A stretch of 64,000 nucleotides of DNA, taken from assembly GCA_046598415.1 (NCBI GenBank), contig JBKJIG010000103.1, positions 1 to 64,000 on the forward strand, written 5' to 3'. The position numbers and the translations under genes are program-made. Source of the stretch: VFJZ01 sp046598415. Its GTDB lineage: Bacteria; Actinomycetota; Thermoleophilia; Gaiellales; F1-60-MAGs149. The notes beneath the pieces were generated by a model. The model had not been told where the DNA came from, made no database searches, and saw only the letters and a program-made list of their open reading frames with translations. Positions 32,807-40,915 of the stretch are shown piece after piece (position 1 is the stretch's first letter; every line of letters begins with the position of its first letter).

Positions 32807-33827
32807 GGGCGGCGTGGGCCGCTTCCCACTCCTCGAGCTCGGGCGTGAAGTAGCGTAGGCGGGTCTTCTTGTACTCGCGCGTCGAGTAGAGCACGTCGTA
32901 CTCGGTCAGCCCGGTCTCCTCCGAGATGGCCTGCAGCACCGCCTCGCACTCGGCCTTGTCGCGGCCGTGCGTCATCGAGAACAGCCGGTAGGGCCAGTCG
33001 GAGTAGGTAGGCCGCTGGTAGCAGTGCGACACGCCGCGGAAGCTCGCCATCACCTGGCCGAGCTCCTCGACCCGGTCCTCGTCGACGATCCACACGCCCA
33101 TGCCGTTCTGGACGAACCCGGCGTTGCGGTGGTTGAGGACGGCGGCGAAGCGCCGCATCTGCCCGGTGGCGAGGAACCGCTCGCCCGCCTCGAGCAACTC
33201 CTGCTGCGTGAAGCCGTACGGCTCGGCCACGACGCCGAGCGGCTCGGACACGGCCGGCAGATCGGTCTGCAGCGCGCGGATGGCGGCGATGTCGCGGTCG
33301 CTGAGACTCGACGGATCGGGCGGTTTGGACGAGGGCTCGCGCCGCGACTTCTTGGCGGCCGGATCGCGATCGCCCTTCATGTCGAGGTCGACGCCGATCT
33401 TGAAGAACTTGATGGCCGGCAGCGGTCTGATCGACTCGACGTTCGCGAGCTTGCCGAGCAGGTCGACCGTCGCGTCCATGCCGATCTGCGAGTTGGGCGG
33501 CACCGCGATCGTGAACCAGATGTCGAAGTGGTGGTCGCGCCGGTAGTTGTGCGTCACGCCCGGATGCGACGAGAACACCGCGGCCGTCACGTCGGACGTG
33601 TCGTCGCGCGAGCGGACCGCGATCAGCTGGCTCGTGTAGCCGAGCCGGCGCGTGTCGAAGATCGCCGACATCTGCCGCACGACGCCTTCGCCGCGCAGCC
33701 GGTCGATGCGCTCGAGGATCTCGTCCTCCGGCATCCCGATCCGGTCGCCGAGCGCCGCGAACGGGCGCACGACGAGCGGGAGATCGTTCTGAAGCTCATC
33801 CAGGAGAAGTCGGTCGCGGTCGTCCAT
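32796..33827 (-). CDS. Fused siroheme decarboxylase (AhbA-AhbB / NirDL type)
   Basis: 343 residues made of two homologous AsnC/Lrp-like halves (about 1-155 and 180-343) joined by a charged linker. Each half has a winged helix followed by an RAM-like domain, with the enzyme signatures GVTHNYRRDHHFDIWF and GVSHCYQRPTYSDWPYRLFSMTHG. These His-rich motifs identify decarboxylases that convert siroheme to didecarboxysiroheme, a precursor of heme d1 or of heme b by the alternative pathway, rather than DNA-binding regulators. No other ahb/nir gene is in the window. Divergent from a cytochrome c gene. Confidence 0.82.
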   Translation of the reverse strand: MDDRDRLLLDELQNDLPLVVRPFAALGDRIGMPEDEILERIDRLRGEGVVRQMSAIFDTRRLGYTSQLIAVRSRDDTSDVTAAVFSSHPGVTHNYRRDHHFDIWFTIAVPPNSQIGMDATVDLLGKLANVESIRPLPAIKFFKIGVDLDMKGDRDPAAKKSRREPSSKPPDPSSLSDRDIAAIRALQTDLPAVSEPLGVVAEPYGFTQQELLEAGERFLATGQMRRFAAVLNHRNAGFVQNGMGVWIVDEDRVEELGQVMASFRGVSHCYQRPTYSDWPYRLFSMTHGRDKAECEAVLQAISEETGLTEYDVLYSTREYKKTRLRYFTPELEEWEAAHAALTA

Positions 33828-33848
33828 CGATCACGCAGTGTCGCAGAA

Positions 33849-33864
33849 ATTCGGCTTTCCGAAT
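33849..33864. promoter_or_regulatory. Inverted repeat upstream of cytochrome c and AhbAB genes
   Basis: ATTCGG and CCGAAT around a CTTT loop in the 104-bp divergent region. A TAGTCT -10-like box follows at about 33891 for the rightward gene. Could be an operator shared by both genes. Confidence 0.35.
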
Positions 33865-33931
33865 CCATGTCGAACGCTGGAATCGACTGGTAGTCTCTGC
33901 CACCAGTGGATTCTGAAGGGGAGACCAGCCC

Positions 33932-34348
33932 GTGAGAAAGCGCGTTCTCGTCGCAGCACTGCTCGCCGGTGTCTGCAGCCTCGGAGTCGCCGCCTGTGGC
34001 GGCAGCAGCGGCGGCGGCAAGACGACGACCCCAGCCCTGGCCACCACGGACGCGCCCGCTGCCTCGACGGAGGCTGCGACCACGGAGGCAGCCACCACCC
34101 AGGCCGCCGGAGGCGACGCCGCCGGCAAGGCGGTGTTCACCGCCAACTGCAGCGGCTGCCACACGCTCGCCGACGCGGCCGCCAGCGGCGCCGTCGGCCC
34201 GAACCTCGACGACCTGAAGCCCGACGAGGCAAAGGTCAAGACCCAGGTCGAGAACGGCGGCGGCCCGATGCCGGCGTTCAAGGGCACGCTCTCCGACGCG
34301 GAGATCGCGAGCGTCGCGGCCTACGTCGCCTCGGTCGCCGGCGCGTAG
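33932..34348 (+). CDS. Lipoprotein cytochrome c (class I, monoheme)
   Basis: 138 residues. Lipobox VAAC with Cys22, a Thr/Ala-rich tether (about 30-60), then a small class I cytochrome domain: heme-binding CSGCH (73-77), GPNLDDLKP and the axial Met in GGPMPAFKG (113). A membrane-anchored electron carrier on the outer face. GTG start after AAGGGGAGAC. It has a close paralogue directly downstream, so the pair arose by tandem duplication. The neighbouring siroheme decarboxylase suggests a link to heme or respiratory metabolism. Confidence 0.88.
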   Translation: MRKRVLVAALLAGVCSLGVAACGGSSGGGKTTTPALATTDAPAASTEAATTEAATTQAAGGDAAGKAVFTANCSGCHTLADAAASGAVGPNLDDLKPDEAKVKTQVENGGGPMPAFKGTLSDAEIASVAAYVASVAGA

Positions 34349-34368
34349 GCCGACCGACCCGTTCGTCT

Positions 34369-34386
34369 CACGGGGCTCCGCCCGTG
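34369..34386 (+). terminator. Hairpin between the two cytochrome c genes
   Basis: CACGGG and CCCGTG around GCTCCG, 20 bp after the first stop. Weak terminator or attenuator; TACCAT downstream (about 34411) looks like a -10 box for the second gene. Confidence 0.4.
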
Positions 34387-34441
34387 CGCCATGCGGAGGC
34401 CCTGTTGCTACCATCAATCGGCCTCGCACCGCGAAACTCGG

Positions 34442-34963
34442 ATGATCATGCGCCCTCGCCTCGCCCCGTTCGCCGCTCTTCTCGCCCTCGTAGGCCTCGC
34501 CTTCGGCGTCGCCGCCTGCGGTGGGTCCGACACGCCGAACGGCACCGTCGCCGGAACGATCACGATCGGCACCGACCAGGTCGTCACTGTCGGCGCCGGC
34601 GATGGCGCACCGGCCGGCACGGCTGCGACCACCGGCACTGATACCGCTGCAGCCACCGGCACTGACACGGGTGCGGCCACCGGCACCGGCGCCTCGACCG
34701 ACACCGGCGCGGCGCCCGCCACGGGTGACGCTGCCGCCGGCAAGGCCGTGTTCACCGCCAACTGCGGCGGCTGCCACACGCTCGCCGACGCCGGCACCTC
34801 GGGCGCCGTCGGGCCGAACCTCGACCAGGTCAAGCCCGATGCGGCGCTGGTCACGGACCGGGTCACGAACGGCAAGGGCGTCATGCCCCCGTTCAAGGGC
34901 ACGATCTCCGACCCGGACATCGCGAACGTCGCGGCGTACGTGTCATCCGTCGCCGGCAAGTAG
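34442..34963 (+). CDS. Lipoprotein cytochrome c (class I, monoheme), paralogue
   Basis: 173 residues. Lipobox VAAC (Cys26), a long Thr/Gly/Asp/Ala tether with internal repeats of ATGTDTxA (about 60-95), and a cytochrome domain with CGGCH (108-112), GPNLDQVKP and axial Met in GVMPPFKG (148). The heme domain is highly similar to that of 33932-34348, while the tether is twice as long, so the two probably reach different redox partners. Start ATG 34442 (or 34448). Its stop overlaps the GTG of the HAD gene. Confidence 0.87.
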   Translation: MIMRPRLAPFAALLALVGLAFGVAACGGSDTPNGTVAGTITIGTDQVVTVGAGDGAPAGTAATTGTDTAAATGTDTGAATGTGASTDTGAAPATGDAAAGKAVFTANCGGCHTLADAGTSGAVGPNLDQVKPDAALVTDRVTNGKGVMPPFKGTISDPDIANVAAYVSSVAGK

Positions 34964-35787
34964 TGCAGCTGCCGGCCGGGCTCGATCCCGCCAACCTGCG
35001 AGCCGCGTTCCTCGACCTCGACGGCACGGTCCTGCACGAGGCGCAGGCTCTGCCCACCGCAGCGGCCGCAATCGCGCGGCTGCAGGAGACGGGCGTGCAG
35101 TGCATCATCGCCACGGGCCGCATGCTCACCAGCGCGCTGAAGGTGGCGGCGCAGCTCGGGATCGCGTCGCCCGTTGTCTGCTACCAGGGAGCGATGGTCG
35201 GATCGGCTGAGGGTGAGATCCTCCGCCACGACCCGCTCGACATCCCCACGGCGCGCGAGCTGCTGATCGAGATCGAGGCGGCCGGCTACGACCCGGTCGC
35301 GTTCATCGACGAGCACGTCTACGTCGCGCACGAGTCGGAGACGGCGCACACCTACTCCCGAAACGCCGGCGTCGGCTACCGCGTGGTCGGCGACCTCGCG
35401 AACTGGCTGCCGGCGCCGCCCACGAAGCTCGTCACGTGGGGCGAGCCGAACGAGATGAGCGCCCTGCGCGACGCGCTGGCGCCCCGCTACGGCGACCGCG
35501 CGTTCATCGCGAAGAGCCTGCCGTACTACCTCGAGATGGCAGCGGCCGGCATATCGAAGGCCACCGGTGCCGAGTATGCCTGCGAGCTGCTCGGCATCAC
35601 GAGCGCCGAGTGCATCGCCTTCGGCGATGGTGAGAACGACATCGAGCTGCTCGACTGGGCCGGCTTCGGCGTGGCCGTGGCCGAGGGCTTCGAGCCGCTC
35701 GCGCTGCACGCCGACTGGGTCTGTCCGCCGCTGCACGAGGACGGCGTGCCGCGGGTCCTCAACGCCATCGCGGCCGCGCGCAGCTAA
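34963..35787 (+). CDS. HAD-superfamily phosphatase, Cof type
   Basis: 274 residues. HAD motifs: DLDGTVL (nucleophile Asp18 and acid Asp20), ATGR (motif II), a Lys in GISKATGAEY (motif III) and GDGENDIELL (motif IV). The C2-type cap between motifs II and III places it with Cof/YidA sugar or nucleotide phosphatases. GTG start overlaps the previous stop by one base. Substrate not predictable. Followed directly by a repeat element and then serS. Confidence 0.87.
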   Translation: MQLPAGLDPANLRAAFLDLDGTVLHEAQALPTAAAAIARLQETGVQCIIATGRMLTSALKVAAQLGIASPVVCYQGAMVGSAEGEILRHDPLDIPTARELLIEIEAAGYDPVAFIDEHVYVAHESETAHTYSRNAGVGYRVVGDLANWLPAPPTKLVTWGEPNEMSALRDALAPRYGDRAFIAKSLPYYLEMAAAGISKATGAEYACELLGITSAECIAFGDGENDIELLDWAGFGVAVAEGFEPLALHADWVCPPLHEDGVPRVLNAIAAARS

Positions 35788-35850
35788 AGGTTCGAGGTGG
35801 GGCCTCGGGCCCGCCTCCGCGGGTGTGCGGGCGAGATCCACATCAAGCCT
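35788..35850. repeat. Dispersed inverted-repeat element, copy 1
   Basis: 63 bp starting at the base after the HAD stop codon. The left end AGGTTCGAGGTGGGGCCTCG and the reverse complement of the right end (AGGCTTGATGTGGATCTCGC) match over most positions. Related copies are at 49204-49298 and 52347-52395. It occupies most of the serS leader, so it may also act as terminator or leader structure. Confidence 0.6.
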
Positions 35851-35874
35851 CCAGCACTCCTCTAGGATTCGGAC

Positions 35875-37164
35875 ATGCTCGACGCGAAGCTCCTGCGTAG
35901 CGATCCGGACGGCCTCCGCACGGCACTCGCGCGGCGTGGCGCCGACGGCATGCTGGACGAGGCGATCGCGCTCGACGAACAGCGCCGGTCGCTGCAAACC
36001 CTGGTGGACGAGCTGCGCGGCCGCCGGAACACCGTGTCGGCCACCATCGGCGACGCCATGAAGCGCGCGCAGGACGACCCCGCCGCCGGCGCCATCGCCG
36101 AACGGGCCCGGGCCGAGGTGCGCGAGCTGAAGACGGATCTCGACCGCCTCGAAGGCGAGCTGACCGAGACCGGGGCGAGGTTCGAGACCGCGATGCTGCA
36201 GCTGCCGAACCTGCCACATCCCTCCTCCCCGCTCGGCGACCGCGAGGAGGACGCCGAGGTCGTCAAGATCGTCGGCGAGCAGCCGCAATTCGGGTTCGAG
36301 CCGCGCGACCACCTCGCGATCGCCGGCCGCTGGATCGACATGGAGCGCGGCGCGCGCACATCGGGCTCGCGGTTCCCGTACCTCATGGGCGACATCGCGG
36401 TGCTGTGGATGGCGCTCTCGCGCTACGCGATCGACACCCTGCGCGGCAAGGGCCTGATCCCGGTCAACCCGCCGGTGCTGGTGCGCCGCGAGGCCCTGGT
36501 CGGGACCGGGTTCCTCCCCGGCGACGAGGCGCAGATCTACCGCGTCCCCGAGGACGAGCTCTATCTGGTGGGCACCTCCGAGGTGTCCCTGGCGGCGCTG
36601 CACCTCGGGGAGATCCTGCCCGAGGAGGACCTGCCCCTCAGGTACTGCGGCATCTCCACGTGCTACCGGCGCGAGGCCGGCGCCGCGGGCCGCGACACAC
36701 GCGGCATCTTCCGCACGCACCAGTTCGAGAAGGTGGAGATGTTCTCGTTCTGCCACCCCGATCGGTCCTGGGAGGAGCACGACTGGCTGCTCGACGTCGA
36801 GGAGGAGATCGCGCAGGCGCTCGGCTTCCACTATCGCGTCGTCAACGTCGCGGCTGGCGATCTCGGCAATCCCGCCGCGAAGAAGTACGACATCGAGGTG
36901 TGGCTGGCGGGCCAGGGCCGCTACCGCGAGCTGACCAGCTGCTCGAACACGACCGACTACCAGGCGCGCCGGCTCGACTGCCGGATGCGTTCCGAGAGCG
37001 GCGGGCTGCGCACCGTCCACACGCTGAACGGCACCGCCGTCACGTCGTCGCGGACCGTGATCGGCGTGCTCGAGACGCACCAGCGCGAGGACGGCTCGGT
37101 CGCGGTGCCCGAGGTGCTGCAGCGGTACGGGCTGCCCGCGGTGCTCGGCCCGTACTCCGCGTAG
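35875..37164 (+). CDS. serS: Seryl-tRNA synthetase
   Basis: 429 residues, the normal length. N-terminal coiled-coil arm for tRNA binding (about 28-110, LDEQRRSLQTLVDELRGRR), class II catalytic core with TSEVSLAALHLGE, motif 2 (CYRREAG...FRTHQFEKVEMF) and motif 3 (SSRTVIGVLETHQ). It charges tRNA-Ser in the cytoplasm; a tRNA-Ser(TGA) gene lies 3 kb downstream. ATG follows a TAGGAT -10-like box by only 6 nt, suggesting a very short leader. Confidence 0.95.
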   Translation: MLDAKLLRSDPDGLRTALARRGADGMLDEAIALDEQRRSLQTLVDELRGRRNTVSATIGDAMKRAQDDPAAGAIAERARAEVRELKTDLDRLEGELTETGARFETAMLQLPNLPHPSSPLGDREEDAEVVKIVGEQPQFGFEPRDHLAIAGRWIDMERGARTSGSRFPYLMGDIAVLWMALSRYAIDTLRGKGLIPVNPPVLVRREALVGTGFLPGDEAQIYRVPEDELYLVGTSEVSLAALHLGEILPEEDLPLRYCGISTCYRREAGAAGRDTRGIFRTHQFEKVEMFSFCHPDRSWEEHDWLLDVEEEIAQALGFHYRVVNVAAGDLGNPAAKKYDIEVWLAGQGRYRELTSCSNTTDYQARRLDCRMRSESGGLRTVHTLNGTAVTSSRTVIGVLETHQREDGSVAVPEVLQRYGLPAVLGPYSA

Positions 37165-37168
37165 ACCG

Positions 37169-37405
37169 CTACTCGTCCAGCTCGAGCGCGCCGGCGTTGC
37201 CGACGACGATCTCGCCGACGTCGCGGACGTTGACCACCAGCAACTCGCCGTCCGGCTGATGGACGACGCGGATGACGCGACCGCGCTCGCCCTTCTTGAT
37301 CGTGAGCCCGCGGCCGGTCTTCACGCCCGTCGCGAAGCGCACCTGCCGGCCGACCAGATCCTTGGCCTCGGCGGCCGAGTAGTTGTTCTTCGTGAAGAGG
37401 GGCAT
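37169..37405 (-). CDS. Hypothetical 78-aa protein, possible small beta-barrel
   Basis: 78 residues from the ATG at 37405 (MPLFTKNNYSAAEAKDLVG). The body is a series of short strands (VRFATGVKTGRGLTIKKGERGRVIRVVH, LLVVNVRDVGEIVV) resembling an SH3- or KOW-like barrel. No signal or TM segment. Family not recognised. It converges with serS (4 bp apart) and is divergent from the CBS-DUF294 gene. A GTG five codons upstream is an alternative start. Confidence 0.6.
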   Translation of the reverse strand: MPLFTKNNYSAAEAKDLVGRQVRFATGVKTGRGLTIKKGERGRVIRVVHQPDGELLVVNVRDVGEIVVGNAGALELDE

Positions 37406-37467
37406 GACCGAAGCATGCACCGGTGCACGCGAAAGCGCGCCGGGGCCACACGGTACGATCGATCGTC

Positions 37468-39303
37468 GTGCACGACATCGCGGAGTTCCTCGCCACCGTC
37501 ACACCCTTCGACACGCTCGGGACGGAGGATCTCGAGGCGGTTGCGGCGCAGGCGCAGATCGAGTTCTTCGCCGCCGGCGCGATCATCGTGGCGCAGGGCG
37601 CGGCGCCGCTCGATGCCGTGCGCGTCGTGCGGCGCGGCGGGGTCGAGGTGGTCGTCGACGAGGCGGTGATCGACCTGCTCGGCGAGGGCGACGTGCTGGG
37701 CTACGCCTCGATGCTGGCCGGGCTGCCGGCGACGGTCGGCTTCAGGGCCGCGGAGGACACGCTCGCCTACCGCCTGCCGGAGAAGGCGGTTCGCGAGCTG
37801 TTCGCCCGCCCGGAAGGGGTGCGCTACGTCGTCCGCCAGCTGGACGCGTTCGACCAGCAGCGGCTCGACGCTCCGCGGCACGTCGACAACGCCCAGCGCC
37901 CGGTCGGGACGCTGCTGCACCGGCCCGCGCTGCTGTGCGATCCGGATACGCCTGTGCGCGAGGCCGCCCGCCAGGCGACGACCGCGGGCTCCTCATCGAT
38001 CGTCGTGCCGCTGGCCGACGGCGCGCTCGGCATCGTCACCGACCGCGACCTGCGCAGCCGCGTCGTGGCCGCCGGCCTGGACGGCGACACGCCGCTGCGC
38101 GAAGTCATGTCGGCGCCGGCGTACACCGTGACCGCGGGCCAGCTCGGCTCCGAGGTGCTGCTCGACATGCTCGACCGCGGCGTGCGGCACTTCCCGGTGC
38201 TGTCGTCGACCGGTCAGGTGGTGGGCGTCGTGTCGGACAGCGAGCTGCTGGCGGTCGAACGCCAGACGCCGTTTCACCTGCGCATCGCGATCGCCCGCGC
38301 CACGTGCAGCGAGGCGGTCGAGGCGATCATCCGCCAGCTGCCCGCGACCACCATCGCGCTGCACGACGCACGGGTGGCGCCGGCGGCCATCTCGGGCACG
38401 CTCACCGTGGTGCTCGATGCCGCGCTCCGGCGCCTGCTCGACCTTGCCGTGGCCGAGGAGGGGACGCCGCCGTACCCGTTCACCTGGCTGGCGCTGGGCA
38501 GCCACGCGCGCCGCGAGGTGGTGCCGTCGAGCGATCTCGACTCGGCCATCGCGTGGGTGGGCGACGACGAGGATCCGGCCATGCGGGCGTACGTCGCCCG
38601 GGTCGCCGGCCGCGTCGCGGACGCCATGGCGCGCGGCGGCGTGCGGCCGTGCGAGGAGGGCGCGTCGGCGTCGAGCCCGGCCTTCGCCCGCTCGCTCGAC
38701 TCGTGGCTGCAGGCGGTCGCGAGCTGGCAGGATGATCCGACTCGGCCGCAGGCGCTGATGCTGGCGTCCGTGATCGCCGAGGCCCAGCCGGTCTGGGGCA
38801 TGCACGAGGGCGCGCCGATGGTGGCGGCGTTCCGCAACGCCCGCCGGCACCCGCAGCTGCTGCGCGGCCTGGCGCGCCTGGCGCTGGTGCACCGGCCGCC
38901 GACCGGGTTCCTGCGCGACATCGTCGTCGAGGACTCCGGTGAGCACGCGGGACGACTCGACCTGAAGCGGGGCGGCCTGCTGCCGATCGTCGACCTGGCC
39001 CGGTATGCCGGGCTCGCGACCGGCGTGACGTCGGCGACGACGCGCGATCGCCTGCGGACGGCCGCAACCGCCGGCACGTTGCCGACGGAGGACGCGCGCA
39101 CGCTCGGGTCGGCCTTCGACCTGATCTGCGACCTGCGGCTCACGCACCAGGTGGAGCAACTGCGGGCCGGGCGGGCGCCGGACGACCACCTTGACCCGGC
39201 GACCCTCGACCGGCTCACCCGGAGCTACCTGCGCGATGCGTTCCGCGCGATCTCGAAGGTGCAGAGGCGCATCGCGAGCGACCTCGACCTGCGCCTGCGA
39301 TGA
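37468..39303 (+). CDS. cNMP-binding/CBS/DUF294 nucleotidyltransferase-like signalling protein
   Basis: 611 residues from GTG 37468 (just after TACGAT). Order of domains: cyclic-nucleotide-binding-like barrel (about 1-115), two CBS motifs (about 140-260, GIVTDRDLRSRVV and GVVSDSELLAVE), a DUF294 putative nucleotidyltransferase (about 290-430) with GSHARREVVPSSDLDSAI, close to the GSxxRxExxxxSDxD active site of GlnD/GlnE-like enzymes, and a C-terminal substrate-binding domain. The pairing of this family with a DnaQ-like exonuclease, as here (ATGA overlap), recurs in bacteria. Probably a ligand-sensing regulator; target unknown. Confidence 0.82.
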   Translation: MHDIAEFLATVTPFDTLGTEDLEAVAAQAQIEFFAAGAIIVAQGAAPLDAVRVVRRGGVEVVVDEAVIDLLGEGDVLGYASMLAGLPATVGFRAAEDTLAYRLPEKAVRELFARPEGVRYVVRQLDAFDQQRLDAPRHVDNAQRPVGTLLHRPALLCDPDTPVREAARQATTAGSSSIVVPLADGALGIVTDRDLRSRVVAAGLDGDTPLREVMSAPAYTVTAGQLGSEVLLDMLDRGVRHFPVLSSTGQVVGVVSDSELLAVERQTPFHLRIAIARATCSEAVEAIIRQLPATTIALHDARVAPAAISGTLTVVLDAALRRLLDLAVAEEGTPPYPFTWLALGSHARREVVPSSDLDSAIAWVGDDEDPAMRAYVARVAGRVADAMARGGVRPCEEGASASSPAFARSLDSWLQAVASWQDDPTRPQALMLASVIAEAQPVWGMHEGAPMVAAFRNARRHPQLLRGLARLALVHRPPTGFLRDIVVEDSGEHAGRLDLKRGGLLPIVDLARYAGLATGVTSATTRDRLRTAATAGTLPTEDARTLGSAFDLICDLRLTHQVEQLRAGRAPDDHLDPATLDRLTRSYLRDAFRAISKVQRRIASDLDLRLR

Positions 39304-40061
39304 GGCTGCCCCGCCCGCTGATTCAGCGGCCGCGCAGCCCGGCGGCGCGGGCCTACCGGCGGGCGGTCGTGGATGCCGAGGTGCCGTGGCGGGCGGCGCG
39401 GTTCGCCGTGGTCGACCTGGAGACGACGGGTCTCGACGCGCGCCGGCACGAGATCATCTCGTGGTCGGTCGTGCCGGTCGAAGAAGGCTGCATCCCCGCC
39501 GGTGCGGCGCGCTACGGCCTGACCCGGCCGCGACGGATGCCGGAGGAGGGGTCGATCGTCGTACACGGCATCCTGCCGGCCGACCTCGCCTCGGCACCGT
39601 CGCCCGACGAGGCAGTGGATGAGCTGCTCGAGGCCGTCGCCGGCCGCATCGTCGTCGCGCACGCGGCGTGGTTCGAGCGGGCGTTCCTCTCGCGAGCGTC
39701 CGCCCGCCGCGGCGTGCGCTGGCGCTCGCCGATGATCGACACCAGCGTGATCGGGCGGTTGTGGCTGTTCGAACGGGACGGCTACCTGCCGCGCGGCATC
39801 TCGCTGCGGACGCTGACGCGCGCGCTCGGCCTGCCGGCGCACCGTCCCCACCACGCGCTCGGCGACGCCCTGACGACGGCGCAGGCGTTTCTGGCGATCG
39901 CGACGCATCTCGACGCCCGCGCGCCGGAGACCGGCAGATCGCTGATCCGGGCGGGCGAGCGGGTGGCGAACATCGCGCGCGTCGCGCCTCCGGGCGGGTA
40001 TCCTCGCCCGGACGGGCGGGATGCCGGAGCGGCCGAACGGGGCGGTCTTGAAAACCGCTAG
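39300..40061 (+). CDS. DnaQ-like 3'-5' exonuclease, 3' end inside tRNA-Ser
   Basis: 253 residues. DEDDh exonuclease motifs are complete: ExoI VVDLETTGLD, ExoII HAAWFERAFL (His-x-x-x-x-x acid region replaced by Glu) and ExoIII HHALGDALTTAQ. The DUF294 stop overlaps its ATG. The frame has no stop before 40059, so the last 15 codons (GRDAGAAERGGLENR) are read from the tRNA-Ser gene on the same strand. These residues are outside the fold and may simply be tolerated. Confidence 0.8.
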   Translation: MRLPRPLIQRPRSPAARAYRRAVVDAEVPWRAARFAVVDLETTGLDARRHEIISWSVVPVEEGCIPAGAARYGLTRPRRMPEEGSIVVHGILPADLASAPSPDEAVDELLEAVAGRIVVAHAAWFERAFLSRASARRGVRWRSPMIDTSVIGRLWLFERDGYLPRGISLRTLTRALGLPAHRPHHALGDALTTAQAFLAIATHLDARAPETGRSLIRAGERVANIARVAPPGGYPRPDGRDAGAAERGGLENR

Positions 40062-40105
40062 GCCTCTGCGAGGAGGTCTCGTGGGTTCGAATCCCACTCC
40101 CGCCG
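40015..40105 (+). tRNA. tRNA-Ser (anticodon TGA)
   Basis: 91 nt class II tRNA. Acceptor GGCGGGA/TCCCGCC, anticodon stem GCGGT/ACCGC with loop CTTGAAA (TGA at 34-36), a long variable arm (TAGGCCTCTGCGAGGAGGTCTC region), and T arm GTGGG-TTCGAAT-CCCAC. Discriminator G; CCA not encoded. Overlaps the 3' end of the exonuclease frame by 47 bp. Confidence 0.95.
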
Positions 40106-40311
40106 TCGGCCTGGGGGTCGAGCTCCGAACTACGGGTAACCCGTAGGTCTCTTGTGGGATCTCCCGACCATCCCGGTCGCTCTACTCAACAAGACTTGTA
40201 AACAAGGGCCACTCGACCGGACGTGATGAAAGCAGAATCACATCGAGGCGATCTGGCCCCTCCGACGGAGGGCCCCAATCCCACGGCGCACTGCGACAGG
40301 CGGAGGATGGC
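40106..40311. other. Palindrome-rich region behind tRNA-Ser
   Basis: A 17-bp odd palindrome (40130-40146: CTACGGGT, A, ACCCGTAG), a short repeat CTTGT/ACAAG (40195-40206) and a GC hairpin near 40251-40275 (GGCCCCTCCG with CGGAGGGCC). No direct repeat of the tRNA 3' end was found, so there is no proof of an integrated element. It is followed by the GGAGG of the 80-aa gene. Confidence 0.45.
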
Positions 40312-40554
40312 ATGAGGGTCGAATTCATCATCGAGGTCGAATCCGAGACCTTGGGCGAGCCGATCGGGGCCGCGTGCGTCGGAAACCTCGAAGCCCGAGC
40401 CAAGGCCGCCGCGATCCGGGTCGCGGACGGGTTCGCCAGCCGCGGTGACCACGCTGTCGTGTATCGACTCCAGAAGCGGTGGCAGAGCCGGCGGTGGATC
40501 GACGGGCGGCGCGAGATGGTCTACGACGCTCCCGGAGCCACCGCCAGCCGCTAG
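40312..40554 (+). CDS. Hypothetical 80-aa protein
   Basis: A strong GGAGG stands 7 nt before the ATG, which makes this a likely real gene. The sequence is basic and soluble, with an N-terminal strand (RVEFIIEVESE), an Ala-rich helix (NLEARAKAAAIRVADGFA) and a Trp/Arg-rich C-terminal part (RLQKRWQSRRWIDGRREMVY). Family not recognised. It lies between tRNA-Ser and a strong bidirectional terminator. Confidence 0.6.
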   Translation: MRVEFIIEVESETLGEPIGAACVGNLEARAKAAAIRVADGFASRGDHAVVYRLQKRWQSRRWIDGRREMVYDAPGATASR

Positions 40555-40609
40555 GAACCCGGCCTCGGCGACCCGCCGTGACGGCACGACTCGACGACGA
40601 CCACCCGGG

Positions 40610-40641
40610 CTCCCCGCCCGCCGCCCATCCCGGGCGGGGAG
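40610..40641. terminator. Bidirectional terminator
   Basis: CTCCCCGCCCG (40610-40620) and CGGGCGGGGAG (40631-40641) form an 11-bp perfect stem with a 10-nt loop between convergent genes. Confidence 0.75.
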
Positions 40642-40645
40642 ACCG

Positions 40646-40915
40646 TCATACCGGCTTGCGGACGACGATCCGGCCCTGCTCGATGCGCAACACGTCGCTC
40701 CACGGCACCTCGTGCACCGTGTCACCCTCGCGCTCGCCCGCCTGGCGGTGACGGCCCGCGCCATATCGCTCGATCAGCTCGTGGCGACCCAGCAGGAGAT
40801 CGGTGACCTCGAGGTGACCGCCCCGGCGCCGGCGCGCACGCAACTCGAACACCCGCCCGAGCACGCGGCCATCCTCGGTCACACAGTGGCGGTTGGTGAG
40901 GTCGGTGAGCCGCAT
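40646..40915 (-). CDS. PRC-barrel-like small protein
   Basis: 89 residues: MRLTDLTNRHCVTEDGRVLGRVFELRAR, GHLEVTDLLLGRHELIERYG and VPWSDVLRIEQGRIVVR. The pattern (set boundary, DGxxLGxV strand, final IxxxxGxIVVR) fits a PRC barrel. Its ATG overlaps the stop of the upstream gene (TGATG), so it is translated with it. Role unknown; PRC barrels occur as adapters in RNA processing and photosynthetic complexes. Confidence 0.65.
   Translation of the reverse strand: MRLTDLTNRHCVTEDGRVLGRVFELRARRRRGGHLEVTDLLLGRHELIERYGAGRHRQAGEREGDTVHEVPWSDVLRIEQGRIVVRKPV

Noticed and set aside
32796..33827. Lrp/AsnC transcriptional regulator
   Set aside because: Two fused halves with THNYRR and SHCYQRP motifs fit siroheme decarboxylase better than a DNA-binding regulator.
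34414..37080. 888-codon open frame antisense to cytochrome c, HAD and serS genes
   Set aside because: Its product is Arg/Ala/Asp-rich with no domain, and it mirrors well-supported genes; typical antisense openness of GC-rich DNA.
40015..40105. Attachment site of an integrated island at tRNA-Ser
   Set aside because: No second copy of the tRNA 3' end and no integrase in the window; kept only as a low-score finding.
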